Part shown: one piece after another, positions 9,008-17,121 of the stretch
Layout: each line of letters begins with the position of its first letter
Position numbering within the stretch: position 1 is the first letter of the stretch
From: Nocardioides_C sp963700955
GTDB taxonomy: Bacteria; Actinomycetota; Actinomycetes; Propionibacteriales; Nocardioidaceae
Direction of reading: 5' to 3'
Length of the DNA stretch: 64,000 bases
Assembly (NCBI GenBank): GCA_963700955.1
Contig: CAVOZH010000012.1
Span: 124,001 to 188,000 of the forward strand
Program-made: the position numbers and the translations under genes
The notes under the pieces: model-generated
Seen by the model: the letters and a program-made list of their open reading frames with translations, nothing else
The model's database searches: none
Told to the model about the DNA's origin: nothing

Positions 9008-9032
9008 AAAAACCCCCTGCACCCAGAGGGTT
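9008..9032 (-). terminator. Rho-independent terminator after tRNA-Val(CAC)
   Basis: On the minus strand an 8-bp stem with one mismatch (AACCCTCT with AGGGGGTT) and a 6-base loop is followed by TTTTT. It starts 11 bases past the tRNA 3' end, so it should end the tRNA transcript. Confidence 0.75.
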
Positions 9033-9042
9033 CATTCTTTGG

Positions 9043-9114
9043 TGGGCGATACTGGGTTCGAACCAGTGACCTCTTCGGTGTGAACGAAGCGCGCTACCAC
9101 TGCGCCAATCGCCC
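9043..9114 (-). tRNA. tRNA-Val (anticodon CAC)
   Basis: The 72-base minus-strand sequence folds as a cloverleaf: 7-bp acceptor GGGCGAT/ATCGCCC, a short D-arm, anticodon stem CTTCG/CGAAG with loop TTCACAC (anticodon CAC), and T-arm ACTGG/CCAGT with TTCGAAC. The 3' CCA is not encoded. It differs at only four positions from the plus-strand tRNA-Val(GAC) 3 kb away. Confidence 0.95.
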
Positions 9115-9157
9115 CGGTGGTCGTGCGCCGAAAGGTTAGCGCATGGAACCGCTGAGC

Positions 9158-9631
9158 TCACATTCCGGGTAGCTCAGGGACCCAGCCGGCCAGCCCTTGC
9201 ACCCAGTCCCAGCCGCCGACCGCGAACGCCGGCCAGTCGTAGGCCGCGACGTACACGGCCACCGCGGCGACCACGGCAAGGAACACGAGCCCGGTCAGAA
9301 GCAGACGACGGCGCCGCACCCTGGGGTCCATCGCCTCGGCCTTGAGCCGTGCCTCGTGGGCCTTCTCCCTGGCCTTGCCCAGCCAGCGGTCGGCCCACTC
9401 GTACTCCGTGGAGAGGATCGCGAGGCCGAGGGCGATGCCGACGATGCCGGGACCCGGGGTGACCATCATGATGATGCCCGCGACGGTCACGAGCGTCCCG
9501 ACCGTGGTCACGACCAGCTTGGTGGTGAGCGACAGCGCCGGGTTCGCGTGGAATCGGCGGTGGACCGTCCCGCGCTCGCGCCGAGAGGGCTCTCCCGCCT
9601 CGTGTGGCGGCTCCGTCGACATGTGACTCAC
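9158..9631 (-). CDS. PGPGW-type transmembrane protein
   Basis: The 157-residue protein has two hydrophobic segments near residues 37-57 and 110-132. The motif MMVTPGPGIVGIALGLAIL between them marks the PGPGW membrane family (function unknown). A charged helix with EYEWADRWLGKAREKAHEAR follows. The start at 9631 is GTG with AAGGTG just upstream; an internal ATG at 9622 is an alternative. It lies upstream of tRNA-Val on the same strand. Confidence 0.85.
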   Translation of the reverse strand: MSHMSTEPPHEAGEPSRRERGTVHRRFHANPALSLTTKLVVTTVGTLVTVAGIIMMVTPGPGIVGIALGLAILSTEYEWADRWLGKAREKAHEARLKAEAMDPRVRRRRLLLTGLVFLAVVAAVAVYVAAYDWPAFAVGGWDWVQGLAGWVPELPGM

Positions 9632-9856
9632 AGCACCTTCAGGAGGACGTCCGATGGACCGATACCTAGACCAGTGGGGCCGAGCCTAGCCATGCGGTTC
9701 AAACAAGTTCCCGGGCACGATACGGGCGAAAACCGGACACACCGCTCGGCGTGACGGGCCCCACGAAAAAAAATTCGCGGATGAGGGTTGTTTTCGCGTC
9801 ACGCGGAAAGTCTGTCTACGTCTCATGGGCGAACCATCTGGGAGGAAGGCGTTCAC

Positions 9857-10297
9857 ATGGACTACTCGATGGACACGGCACCGCTCATCGTGTCCCAAGC
9901 CGTCACGCTCGATCTGATCGACTCGACCGGCACCTCGACCCCTATCGAGGCCGAGCTGCAGTACGACCCGCGTGACCCCTACGCCGTGACCACCGTCTTC
10001 ATGACAGGCCGTAGCCAGGTTCGCTGGACCTTCGGCCGCGACCTTCTCACCGCCGGCCTCTACGAGCCCTCGGGCGACGGGGACGTCCACGTGTGGCCGT
10101 GCCTGGACTCCGACGGCCACGCGGTCGTGATCGTGGAGCTGTGCTCCCCCGATGGTGAGGCACTCGTCCAGGCGAGGACGGGCGACCTGTCCGCCTTCGT
10201 CGACCGGATGAGCAAGGCAGTCGTGCCGGGCACTGAGTCCGAGCACCTCGACCTGGACGCGACGATCGCTGCGATCTTCGCGGCAGAGGCCGCCTGA
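9857..10297 (+). CDS. SsgA-like (SALP) sporulation and cell division regulator
   Basis: A 146-residue protein of the SsgA-like family, found in actinomycetes. SsgB-type members recruit FtsZ to septum sites in Streptomyces; non-sporulating relatives keep one copy with a presumed division role. Family features include LQYDPRDPYAVTTVF, VRWTFGRDLLTAGL, and the acidic C-terminal helix. ATG 9857 is chosen because GGAGG lies at 9841 and the protein then starts MDYSMDTAPLI. The 200-base upstream region is AT-richer than its surroundings, including an A8 tract near 9764, and probably holds its promoter. Confidence 0.92.
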   Translation: MDYSMDTAPLIVSQAVTLDLIDSTGTSTPIEAELQYDPRDPYAVTTVFMTGRSQVRWTFGRDLLTAGLYEPSGDGDVHVWPCLDSDGHAVVIVELCSPDGEALVQARTGDLSAFVDRMSKAVVPGTESEHLDLDATIAAIFAAEAA

Positions 10298-10364
10298 ACC
10301 TTCGCTACGCTGCCGGTCCGGCCACTTTGGGGGAGGCCGGACCGACTTATGCGAAGGAGTCCTC

Positions 10365-10922
10365 GTGCTGTTCAGCCACGACATCGAGCACTCGCTCGCC
10401 TGCGTCGTGGACCTGGTCAACACAGCCCCTGCCGGCACCGGTGAGGAGCAGCTCGGGGACCTCGAGGCCCTCCGGTCCTTCGTCGACCACCACGAGGTAA
10501 GCGAGGTCGGTGCGTTGACGCGCACCGACCTCCTCGCTGTGCAGGAGCTGCGCGAGCGGATCCGCCCGGTCTTCGCAGCCGCCAGCGACGGCCCGGCCGC
10601 CGACATGGTGAACGCACTCGTCGCGCAGTCCCCCGTCACGCCGCGGCTGACCGACCACGACGGCTACGCCTGGCACATGCACTACTTCGCACCGGGCGCG
10701 TCCATCGCGGAGCACCTCGCCGTCGACGGTGGCATGGCGCTGGCGTACATGATCTCCGTGGGCGAGCGTGAACGGCTGCGCACGTGCGAGGCACCTGACT
10801 GCGAGCAGGTTCTCGTCGATCTCTCGCGCAACCGCTCCAAGCGGTACTGCGACGCCCGCACCTGTGGCAACCGCATGCACGTGGCGGCCTACCGCGAACG
10901 ACGCCGGGCAGAGGCCACCTAG
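10365..10922 (+). CDS. CGNR zinc-finger, ABATE-domain putative regulator
   Basis: The 185-residue protein has an N-terminal ABATE-like helical domain and a C-terminal CGNR zinc finger: CEAPDCEQVLVDLSRNRSKR and later CDARTCGNRMHVAAYR, with four cysteines. Such proteins are putative transcription regulators widespread in actinobacteria. Start GTG 10365 follows AAGGAG. It points the same way as the SsgA-like gene and converges on the class IV aminotransferase gene with 3 bases between stops. Confidence 0.9.
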   Translation: MLFSHDIEHSLACVVDLVNTAPAGTGEEQLGDLEALRSFVDHHEVSEVGALTRTDLLAVQELRERIRPVFAAASDGPAADMVNALVAQSPVTPRLTDHDGYAWHMHYFAPGASIAEHLAVDGGMALAYMISVGERERLRTCEAPDCEQVLVDLSRNRSKRYCDARTCGNRMHVAAYRERRRAEAT

Positions 10923-10925
10923 CCC

Positions 10926-11747
10926 TTACGGGTCGAGGCTCTCCCGCTCCTTCTTGGCCCAGAGCGCGGCCACCTCACTCGTCACCGGACCAGGGGCCTC
11001 CAGCTCCCTGTCGTCGCACCGCAGGACGCCCTGTACGTCGCGCGTGGTGGAGACGAGGAACACCTCCTCCGCGCGCGAGAGTACGTCGACCGGCTCGTCG
11101 ATCTCGCGCCCGCCGTACCACTCGAGGACCAGTCCCCTGCTGATTCCGGCGAGGCAGCCGGACTCGAGCGTCGGGGTCCGGAGGTCGCCGTCGATGACGT
11201 AGAAGACGTTGGAGCCGGTCCCCTCGCACAGGTTGCCGGCGGTGTTGGCGAAGATCGCCTCGCTCGCCCCGTGCTCGGCTGCCCTCGCCAGAGCCACCAC
11301 GTTCTCGGCGTACGAGGTCGTCTTCAACCCCGCCAGAGCGCCCCGCTCGTTGCGGGGCCACGGGACCGTGACGACCGCGGTCGGACCCTCCCAGGCGCTC
11401 ATCGTGTCGGCGACCACGACCAGGGTGGGCGGCTTGCTTCCCCGGCCCGACCCGAGCGGCGCCTCACCCCCGGTGAAGGTGATCCGGATCCGGCCGAGCG
11501 GCAGCTCCTGGCCGTTCACGACAGCCGCCACCCCGCGGCGTACCTCGTCGAGATCCACCTCCGGCAGCCCGAGCCCGCGCGCCGACCGCGCGAGCCGGTC
11601 GAGGTGGCGAGTGAGCGCGAATGGCTCGTTGTCGACCACCTTCACCGCCTCGAAAACCCCGTCGCCGACCGTGAAGCCGTGGTCGCTCACGGCCAGTGCA
11701 GGCCCCCGTGGATCGTCGAGCAGATGTCCGTTCACCCATGCGCGCAT
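10926..11747 (-). CDS. Class IV aminotransferase, probable aminodeoxychorismate lyase
   Basis: A 273-residue fold-type IV PLP enzyme. The catalytic lysine is in AGLKTTSYAENV and the C-terminal phosphate-binding region includes FYVIDGDLRTPTLESGCLAG. It best resembles PabC-type lyases that make 4-aminobenzoate for folate, but D-amino acid or branched-chain aminotransferases share the fold and no neighbour settles this. It starts with MRAWVNGHLLDD. It is divergent from the tRNA cluster. Confidence 0.85.
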   Translation of the reverse strand: MRAWVNGHLLDDPRGPALAVSDHGFTVGDGVFEAVKVVDNEPFALTRHLDRLARSARGLGLPEVDLDEVRRGVAAVVNGQELPLGRIRITFTGGEAPLGSGRGSKPPTLVVVADTMSAWEGPTAVVTVPWPRNERGALAGLKTTSYAENVVALARAAEHGASEAIFANTAGNLCEGTGSNVFYVIDGDLRTPTLESGCLAGISRGLVLEWYGGREIDEPVDVLSRAEEVFLVSTTRDVQGVLRCDDRELEAPGPVTSEVAALWAKKERESLDP

Positions 11748-11880
11748 GCGTCAGAGACTAGGTGCGCTCCGGCCCTGAACACGCGGACGAACCCCCGAAT
11801 TTGTCATTCACCTGATGTCGGCTACAGTTCTGCACGCAGCGAACGGCGCGGGCCGAAAGGTCCGGGCCAGAATGCTGCAG

Positions 11881-11953
11881 GCGGACGTAGCTCAGTTGGT
11901 AGAGCGCAACCTTGCCAAGGTTGAGGTCGCGAGTTCGAGCCTCGTCGTCCGCT
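11881..11953 (+). tRNA. tRNA-Gly (anticodon GCC)
   Basis: A 73-base cloverleaf: acceptor GCGGACG/CGTCCGC, D-arm GCTC/GAGC, anticodon stem CAACC/GGTTG with loop TTGCCAA, and T-arm GCGAG/CTCGT with TTCGAGC. It is first of a three-tRNA cluster. Confidence 0.96.
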
Positions 11954-11980
11954 CGGAGAAGGGTCGCAGGTCCCCTCCTT

Positions 11981-12051
11981 GGTGGAGTGGCCGAGAGGCG
12001 AGGCAACGGACTGCAAATCCGTCTACACGGGTTCAAATCCCGTCTCCACCT
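11981..12051 (+). tRNA. tRNA-Cys (anticodon GCA)
   Basis: A 71-base cloverleaf: acceptor GGTGGAG/CTCCACC, anticodon stem ACGGA/TCCGT with loop CTGCAAA, T-arm ACGGG/CCCGT with TTCAAAT. It is the middle gene of the cluster. Confidence 0.96.
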
Positions 12052-12093
12052 CGATTGCTCGAAGCTCCCCGATGTGGGACTTTGGGACATCAC

Positions 12094-12168
12094 GGGCGAT
12101 TGGCGCAGTGGTAGCGCGCTTCCTTGACACGGAAGAGGTCACTGGTTCAAACCCAGTATCGCCCACCA
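12094..12168 (+). tRNA. tRNA-Val (anticodon GAC), CCA encoded
   Basis: Acceptor GGGCGAT/ATCGCCC, anticodon stem CTTCC/GGAAG with loop TTGACAC, T-arm ACTGG/CCAGT. The 3' CCA (12166-12168) is encoded, unlike in tRNA-Val(CAC). It lies 66 bases before the boundary of the mobile region. Confidence 0.96.
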
Positions 12169-12183
12169 GCATCACCGCAGGTC

Positions 12184-12220
12184 AGAGCCCCTTTGCCGCC
12201 CGGCTGAGGGGCTCTTACTT
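12184..12220 (+). terminator. Terminator of the tRNA-Gly/Cys/Val cluster
   Basis: A perfect 9-bp stem, AGAGCCCCT with AGGGGCTCT (12184-12192 and 12207-12215), followed by TACTTT. It sits 16 bases after the tRNA-Val CCA and 8 bases before the first repeat of the mobile region. Confidence 0.8.
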
Positions 12221-12233
12221 TGCCACTGAGGCA

Positions 12234-12254
12234 CTAACTGGGTGTGTCCCTATT
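12234..12254 (+). repeat. Terminal motif copy A
   Basis: Left outermost copy of the region's terminal motif (key part CTAACTGGGTGTG). It matches the reverse complement of copy B at 19 of 21 positions and of copy D at 20 of 21. Confidence 0.75.
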
Positions 12255-12287
12255 GCACTGACGAAGCCCACCTTCACCGTGCGGGTC

Positions 12288-13162
12288 ATGTCGTATCCAA
12301 GTGACCTGACCGATGATCAGTGGGAGCTGTTGGAGCCAGTGTTCAACGCACCGGGCAAGCGTGGCCGCAATCACGCCGATGACCTGCGCACCGTGATGGA
12401 CGCGATGCTGTACGTCGCCCAGACCGGTTGCCAGTGGTGCTACCTCCCGGCGTCGTTCGGCCCGTGGACGCGGGTCTGGTCGCAGTTCCGCCGCTGGTCG
12501 CGCAACGGCACCTGGGCGCAAGCCCTGACGGTGCTGCACGCGGCCGCACGCCGGGAGGACGGGAGGGCCGAGTAAACGCCCTCGATGGTCGTCATCGACA
12601 CCCACCTGCCTCGTGGTGCCTCGAACGGTGGGTTACCTTCCACGACCGAGGCGTCCCCTACGGCCGGACCAAGGGCGCCAGACGCGTCGTCGCAGTCGAC
12701 GTGACCGGCCTCCCGGTGGCCGCGCTCGTGGTACCCGCCTCCACCCACGAGAACCGGGCCAGCGAGCTGATCCTGGAGCACCTGGCCCGGCAGGGCATCA
12801 CCGACCGGCTCGAGCTGATCCTGGAGCACCTGGCCCGGCAGGGCATCACCGACCGGCTCGAGCTGGTCCTGGTAGACCGCGCTGTCACCGCGACCGCGGT
12901 GCGCAGCCTCGGCAGACCCCATGGGTGCGAGGTCCGTCGGATCGGGTGGGACGACAAGCAGCCGGTCTTCCGCCCCATCGGACACGCCTGGCGGGTCGAG
13001 GTCGCCCACGGCCGCCTCGGACGCTCCCGCCGCCTGACAAAGTCGTTCGAGAACACGACCACCTCGGCAATCGGCTGGCTCCAGGTCGCCTGCATCGCCA
13101 AGACGCTGCGCCACCTGTCACGAGAACGAGCCCGCCGGCGTCCAGGGGCGCTCGCAGCCTGA
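12288..13162 (+). pseudogene. IS5-family transposase, broken by a stop and a frameshift
   Basis: The 5' part (MSYPSDLTDDQWELLEPVF, then WCYLPASFGPWTRVW) is the N-terminus of an IS5-type DDE transposase. It ends at a premature TAA at 12573-12575. Coding continues as MVVIDTHLPRGASNGG, then shifts frame near 12625 and resumes as FHDRGVPYGRTKGARRVVAV through WDDKQPVFRPI, RVEVAHGRLGRSRR and SFENTTTSAIGWLQ. A 48-bp tandem duplication lies inside the catalytic domain. The element therefore cannot move by itself. A possible right end resembling the left motif with mismatches lies near 13234-13252. Confidence 0.88.
12764..12859 (+). repeat. In-frame 48-bp tandem duplication inside the IS5 transposase
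   Basis: Two identical adjacent copies, 12764-12811 and 12812-12859, each encoding ELILEHLARQGITDRL; a diverged continuation (GAGCTGGTCC) begins at 12860. The copies are perfect, so the duplication is recent or under gene conversion. Confidence 0.95.
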
Positions 13163-13282
13163 CCATGGCACCCGCGCGAACCGCCCGGAACGCGGCAGGA
13201 CAGGACGTGCCTTTGAAGATTGGGGCCGGGGCGTAATGAGACACGTCCTAACAAGGCAGGGCCAATCGTAGGATTCAGCGTC

Positions 13283-14194
13283 ATGAACTGGAGTCCCGAT
13301 GACATGCCGTCACTCGGAGGCCGGACCGCGGTTGTCACCGGGGCCAACTCAGGGATCGGCAGGTACACCGCCGTCGAACTCGGGAAGCACGGAGCCGCAG
13401 TCACACTGGCCTGCCGCAACCTCGAACTCGGCGAGCAGGCTGCGGCGCAGATGCGGGACGCCGGGGCGGGGGACGTACGCGTCGCGGAGCTGGACTTGTC
13501 CTCGCTGGCGTCGGTGGAGCAGTTCGCCGCGCGCTGGCGGGGCCCGCTGGACCTGCTCGTCAACAACGCCGGGGTGATGACGCCGCCCCGCTATCGTGAG
13601 ACCGCGGACGGATTCGAACTTCAGTTCGGCACGAACCACCTTGGGCACTATGCGCTTACCGGAAGGCTGCTGTCGGCGCTGCTGAAGTCGACCGAGCCGC
13701 GTGTTGTCACGGTCGCGTCGATCGCGCACTTCCGCGGCAAGGCGGACCTGCTAGACGGGAACCCCCAGGAGCGCTACCGACCCGAGCCGGCGTACGGCAA
13801 CTCCAAGCTGGCCAACGTTCTGTTCGCCTTCGAACTGCAGCGTCGGGCGTTTGAGCACGGCGTGGCGCTCACTTCCACCGCGGCCCACCCGGGGGTGTCG
13901 GCGACGAATCTGGTCACCTCGACCCAGGGCATGGGCGCCATTCCCGGGGTCCGGCTGCTGGCCCCACCGGTCTTGAAGCTGCTGTTCCAGTCCCCGGCCG
14001 CCGGGGCCCTGCCGTCGTTGTACGCCGCTACCGAGGCTGGGCCTGGCTCCTACACCGGCCCGCAGTCGCTGCGTGAGACCCGCGGCCGGATCGGGCCCGC
14101 GAATCTGAACCCGTTGGCCCGCGACGAGGGGCTCGCCGCGAAGCTGTGGGACCTGTCCGCGGAGCTCACCGGAGTGGTCTACCCGTGGGCCTGA
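13283..14194 (+). CDS. Short-chain dehydrogenase/reductase (SDR)
   Basis: A 303-residue NAD(P)-dependent oxidoreductase of unknown substrate. Near the N-terminus VVTGANSGIGRYTA is the TGXXXGIG cofactor motif, LVNNAGVM is the NNAG motif, and the catalytic Tyr/Lys are in YGNSKLANVLF. It resembles WW-domain-oxidoreductase/retinol-dehydrogenase-like SDRs common in actinobacteria. ATG 13283 gives MNWSPDDMPSLGGR; an earlier in-frame start adds unrelated residues. It is cargo within the region bounded by terminal motifs A and B. Confidence 0.92.
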   Translation: MNWSPDDMPSLGGRTAVVTGANSGIGRYTAVELGKHGAAVTLACRNLELGEQAAAQMRDAGAGDVRVAELDLSSLASVEQFAARWRGPLDLLVNNAGVMTPPRYRETADGFELQFGTNHLGHYALTGRLLSALLKSTEPRVVTVASIAHFRGKADLLDGNPQERYRPEPAYGNSKLANVLFAFELQRRAFEHGVALTSTAAHPGVSATNLVTSTQGMGAIPGVRLLAPPVLKLLFQSPAAGALPSLYAATEAGPGSYTGPQSLRETRGRIGPANLNPLARDEGLAAKLWDLSAELTGVVYPWA

Positions 14195-14426
14195 CCGAGG
14201 GGCAGTCTCTTGTCACCGAGATCGTGGAGCGTCGGCGCATCCACTACCAGCTCGTCAGAGACGCTCCGCGACCCGGCGACGGAATCGATCAGACACAGCG
14301 CGAAGAGGACGTAGGCCGCCCACGCCCAGCCCTTGCTCCTGCCGCCAGCCCATGACGGCCGCCTGACGACAGGCAGTACGCGCTCACTATCCGCGGCTAG
14401 ATCCGGTTGTTGGTAGCGCGAGGTCG

Positions 14427-14864
14427 CTAGGCGACGGTGGACGCGGTCGAGCGGGCTTCCAGTCTCCGTCGTCCGCTCTCGCGCAATGTCGCCCAGCCGA
14501 CTAGTGCGACCAGGAAGCCCACGGACAGCGCGGACCAGGCCAGGCTTCTTCGTCGGTCTGTGGCCGCTCCGCACTCGACCTTGACTTGTTGCTTGGTGAC
14601 GGTATCCGTACCGGATGCGGCGGGAACCGCTGGAGCGCCCGGTTCAAGCCAGGAGAGCGGGATAGCGGTAGCGCAGGAGAATGCCTGCTGCCCGACTCTG
14701 GCCTCCACGGGTTCGACCCCGAGTCCAAAACCGGCGGCGAGCAGCACCACTCCGCAGATGACCGCTCCCTGAGCCCAACGCACGTATCGAGTATGAACCC
14801 GGGCGCGTCGGCGCGCCCAACGTCCGCAGATCGGCATGATCCGCGCTTTCACCATCAGCGGCAT
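14427..14864 (-). CDS. Two-pass membrane protein of unknown function
   Basis: A 145-residue protein with hydrophobic segments near residues 33-52 and 112-126. Between them lies a loop with two cysteines (AFSCATAIPLSW and VKVECGAATDRRRSLAW), which could be disulfide linked outside the cell. No family is recognised. It is on the strand opposite to its SDR and GNAT neighbours. Codon use and the clear TM-loop-TM plan support a real gene. Confidence 0.65.
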   Translation of the reverse strand: MPLMVKARIMPICGRWARRRARVHTRYVRWAQGAVICGVVLLAAGFGLGVEPVEARVGQQAFSCATAIPLSWLEPGAPAVPAASGTDTVTKQQVKVECGAATDRRRSLAWSALSVGFLVALVGWATLRESGRRRLEARSTASTVA

Positions 14865-14942
14865 GACCGAGCGTGCGGCTCGGAGTCCGTCGGTGCGTCA
14901 AATCAGTTGCGACGGCTGGAGCCGCCTGCTGTCCTTGGCCCC

Positions 14943-15434
14943 GTGACCGCCCTGCACACCGAGCGCCTGATCCTGCACCCAATCGACGCCGCCGAAGCCG
15001 AACGCATCGTCGCGCGCCAGCGCGGCCCGGAGGACTCCTGGGCGCAGGACTTCCCCTTCGATGGGGATGTCATCGGCCTAACCGCGTTCCTGCGGGCCAC
15101 GGCCGCAAACGGCGACCAACGCCCCTTCGGCCACTACCGGATCACCCGAACCGCCGACGGGCAAGCGATCGGCGGCATCGGATTCAAGGGCCAGCCGGAC
15201 AACGGAACCGTCGAGATCGGATACGGGCTCGTGCCATCCGCGCGCGGGAACGGCTACGCGGCGGAGGCTGCTCAAGCCCTCGTGGCCCTGGCCCGCCAGC
15301 AGGGCTTGTCCCGCATCGTGGCCGACACGGACGAAGACAACATCGCCTCACAGCGGACCCTCGAGCGCGCGGGCTTCACGCTGACGGGCACGAACAACGC
15401 CCTCTATCTCTACGCGATCGTCCTCGAGTCCTGA
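14943..15434 (+). CDS. GNAT-family N-acetyltransferase
   Basis: A 163-residue RimJ/RimL-like acetyltransferase. It opens with LHTERLILHPI, then GGIGFKGQPDNGTVEIGYGL, and the acetyl-CoA loop PSARGNGYAAEAAQALV; the C-terminal NIASQRTLERAGFTLTG is diagnostic. GTG 14943 gives VTALHTERL; the longer frame upstream overlaps the membrane gene and is not coding. Substrate unknown. It is the last cargo gene before terminal motif B. Confidence 0.9.
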   Translation: MTALHTERLILHPIDAAEAERIVARQRGPEDSWAQDFPFDGDVIGLTAFLRATAANGDQRPFGHYRITRTADGQAIGGIGFKGQPDNGTVEIGYGLVPSARGNGYAAEAAQALVALARQQGLSRIVADTDEDNIASQRTLERAGFTLTGTNNALYLYAIVLES

Positions 15435-15481
15435 ACGCACTCAATTCGGCAGATCCGGTAAACGCTGCCCGCGCGGCCGTC

Positions 15482-15502
15482 GATAGGGGCACACCCAGTT
15501 AG
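15482..15502 (-). repeat. Terminal motif copy B
   Basis: Inverted relative to copy A: on the minus strand it reads CTAACTGGGTGTGCCCCTAT. It closes the IS5-remnant/cargo module. Confidence 0.75.
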
Positions 15503-15506
15503 AGGG

Positions 15507-15521
15507 GCGTGTCCCTATTCG
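15507..15521 (+). repeat. Terminal motif copy C
   Basis: GCGTGTCCCTATTCG, matching the reverse complement of copy D at 14 of 15 positions. It opens the tnpB module, 4 bases after copy B, and overlaps an alternative GTG start of tnpB at 15509. Confidence 0.7.
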
Positions 15522-15613
15522 CGGCGCTGTCGGTGGTGTCCGGCACCATCAGGGACGTGCCCGTAGCCGTTGCTGGGAAGAACGACACCGTGTCGCTGGT
15601 GTCGCATAGCAGC

Positions 15614-16936
15614 GTGCCGCTGACCCGGGCGACGACGTTCCGGTTCACCCTCGACCCGAACCAGGAGCAGTCCCAGCGGCTGCTCGCGCACGCCGGCGCC
15701 GCGAGGTTGGCGTACAACCACCACCTGGGCAGGGTGCGGGCCAACCTCGACCAGCGGGCTGCGGAACGGTCCTATGGCATCGCGGACGCGGACCTGACCC
15801 CGGTGTTGTCGTGGAGCAAGGTTTCGTTCATCAACGAGATGAACGCATGGAAGGACGGCCGCGCACCCGACGCGCCGGTGTCGGTCGACGCCGAGGGCAA
15901 CGAGGTGCGGGGGCTTCCATGGCGGCACGAGGTGTCGGCGGACGTGTTCGAGTGCGCGTCTGTGAACGCGGCCCAGGCGCTCGCGAACTGGTCGGCGTCG
16001 CGCACCGGTGCGCGGGCGGGGAAGGCGACCGGGTTCCCCCGGTTCAAGTCGCGGCACAAGACGGCGCCGGCGTTCCGACTGCGGTCGAAGTCCAAGCCCG
16101 GACAGACCTCTCCGGTGCGTTCGGCCGGGCCGCGGGCCATCCGATTCCCGAAGCTCGGCGAGCTGCGCGTGCACGAGCACACCGGCAGCCTCGCGAAGAT
16201 GCTCGAGCGCGGTCGGTTCCACGTCTACGCGGCGTCGTTCCGGTACGAGCGTGGCCGCTGGGTGGTGGCCATCACAGGTGTCGCCGCCGAGTTCCACCAC
16301 CAGCGGCGCACCCGGGAGAACCGTCACCCCGCCCGGGTGGGTGTCGACCTCGGCGTGAAGACGCTGGCGGTCGTCGCCGACGAACACGGGCGCGTGCTGC
16401 ACGCGTGGCAGGGGGTGAAAGCGTTGCAGCGCGCCCAGGCGCGTCTGAAGCTGGCCAACCAGAGGTACTCGAGAACCAAGAGAGACTCAGGTGGCCGGAA
16501 GAAGGCGGCACGACGCCTGGGCAAGATCCACGCCCGGGTCGCGCACCTGCGCCGGAACCTGCTGCACCAGATCACCACCGAGCTCGCCCGCGGCTACACG
16601 AGCGTCACGGTCGAGGACCTCAACGCGGCTGGCATGCTCGCCAACCGGAAGCTGGCCCGGGTGGTGTCGGACGCGGCGTTCGGGGAGCTCCGACGCCAGC
16701 TGGAGTACAAGGCAGCCTGGTGCGGCACCGAGCTCGTGGTCGCCGAGCGGTGGTTCCCGTCCTCGAAGACCTGCTCGGGCTGTGGAACCATCCACGCGAA
16801 CCTCACCCTGTCGGACCGGGTCTACGAGTGCGACGCGTGCGGCCTGGTCGTCGACCGGGACGTCAACGCCGCGATCAACCTGGCCCGCTACACCGCACCA
16901 CCGAAGACTTCACCGCCGGAACGCCTCGCCGCCTGA
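15614..16936 (+). CDS. TnpB: IS605/IS607-type OrfB RNA-guided endonuclease
   Basis: A 440-residue TnpB, the compact RuvC nuclease guided by an omega-RNA. All three RuvC acids are present: Asp245 in VGVDLGVKTLAV, Glu334 in VTVEDLNAAGML, Asp416 in DRDVNAAINLAR. The zinc finger is CSGCG plus CDACG (Cys387, 390, 406, 409). The N-terminus RATTFRFTLDPNQEQ fits the family. GTG 15614 is preferred; an in-frame GTG at 15509 would add 35 unrelated residues and overlap terminal motif C. There is no tnpA or serine transposase nearby. The intact active site contrasts with the decayed IS5 transposase. Confidence 0.92.
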   Translation: MPLTRATTFRFTLDPNQEQSQRLLAHAGAARLAYNHHLGRVRANLDQRAAERSYGIADADLTPVLSWSKVSFINEMNAWKDGRAPDAPVSVDAEGNEVRGLPWRHEVSADVFECASVNAAQALANWSASRTGARAGKATGFPRFKSRHKTAPAFRLRSKSKPGQTSPVRSAGPRAIRFPKLGELRVHEHTGSLAKMLERGRFHVYAASFRYERGRWVVAITGVAAEFHHQRRTRENRHPARVGVDLGVKTLAVVADEHGRVLHAWQGVKALQRAQARLKLANQRYSRTKRDSGGRKKAARRLGKIHARVAHLRRNLLHQITTELARGYTSVTVEDLNAAGMLANRKLARVVSDAAFGELRRQLEYKAAWCGTELVVAERWFPSSKTCSGCGTIHANLTLSDRVYECDACGLVVDRDVNAAINLARYTAPPKTSPPERLAA

Positions 16937-17121
16937 CGCCCGTTACCTGCGTCTGCACCCGGATGGGCCGGGTCAAGAGCCGACCGCCACCTCGCCACAC
17001 GAAGGGGCCCTGGGTCGGAACCAGCACACGACCACCCGCAAGGTCGGGCGGCGGCTGGAAGGCAACCAAGAACCACCACGCCCCCCAGTAGGGGTGCGGG
17101 TCAAGGGAAGCCGGTGAGTCC
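16900..17121 (+). ncRNA. Candidate omega-RNA at the 3' end of tnpB
   Basis: TnpB guides usually overlap the 3' end of tnpB and run to the element's right end. Here 185 non-coding bases follow the tnpB stop. Near the end, CGCCCCCCAGTAGGGGTGCG forms a short hairpin (about 17079-17098), followed by GGGTCAAGGGAAGCCGGTG. The guide would be read from sequence after about 17117. Placement is by analogy; no expression or boundary evidence is visible. Confidence 0.4.

Noticed and set aside
14207..14352. Minus-strand frame with a hydrophobic stretch (AWAAYVLFALCLIDSVAG)
   Set aside because: No start codon or ribosome site in a sensible place and it runs into the SDR coding end; perhaps a fragment, not supportable as a gene.
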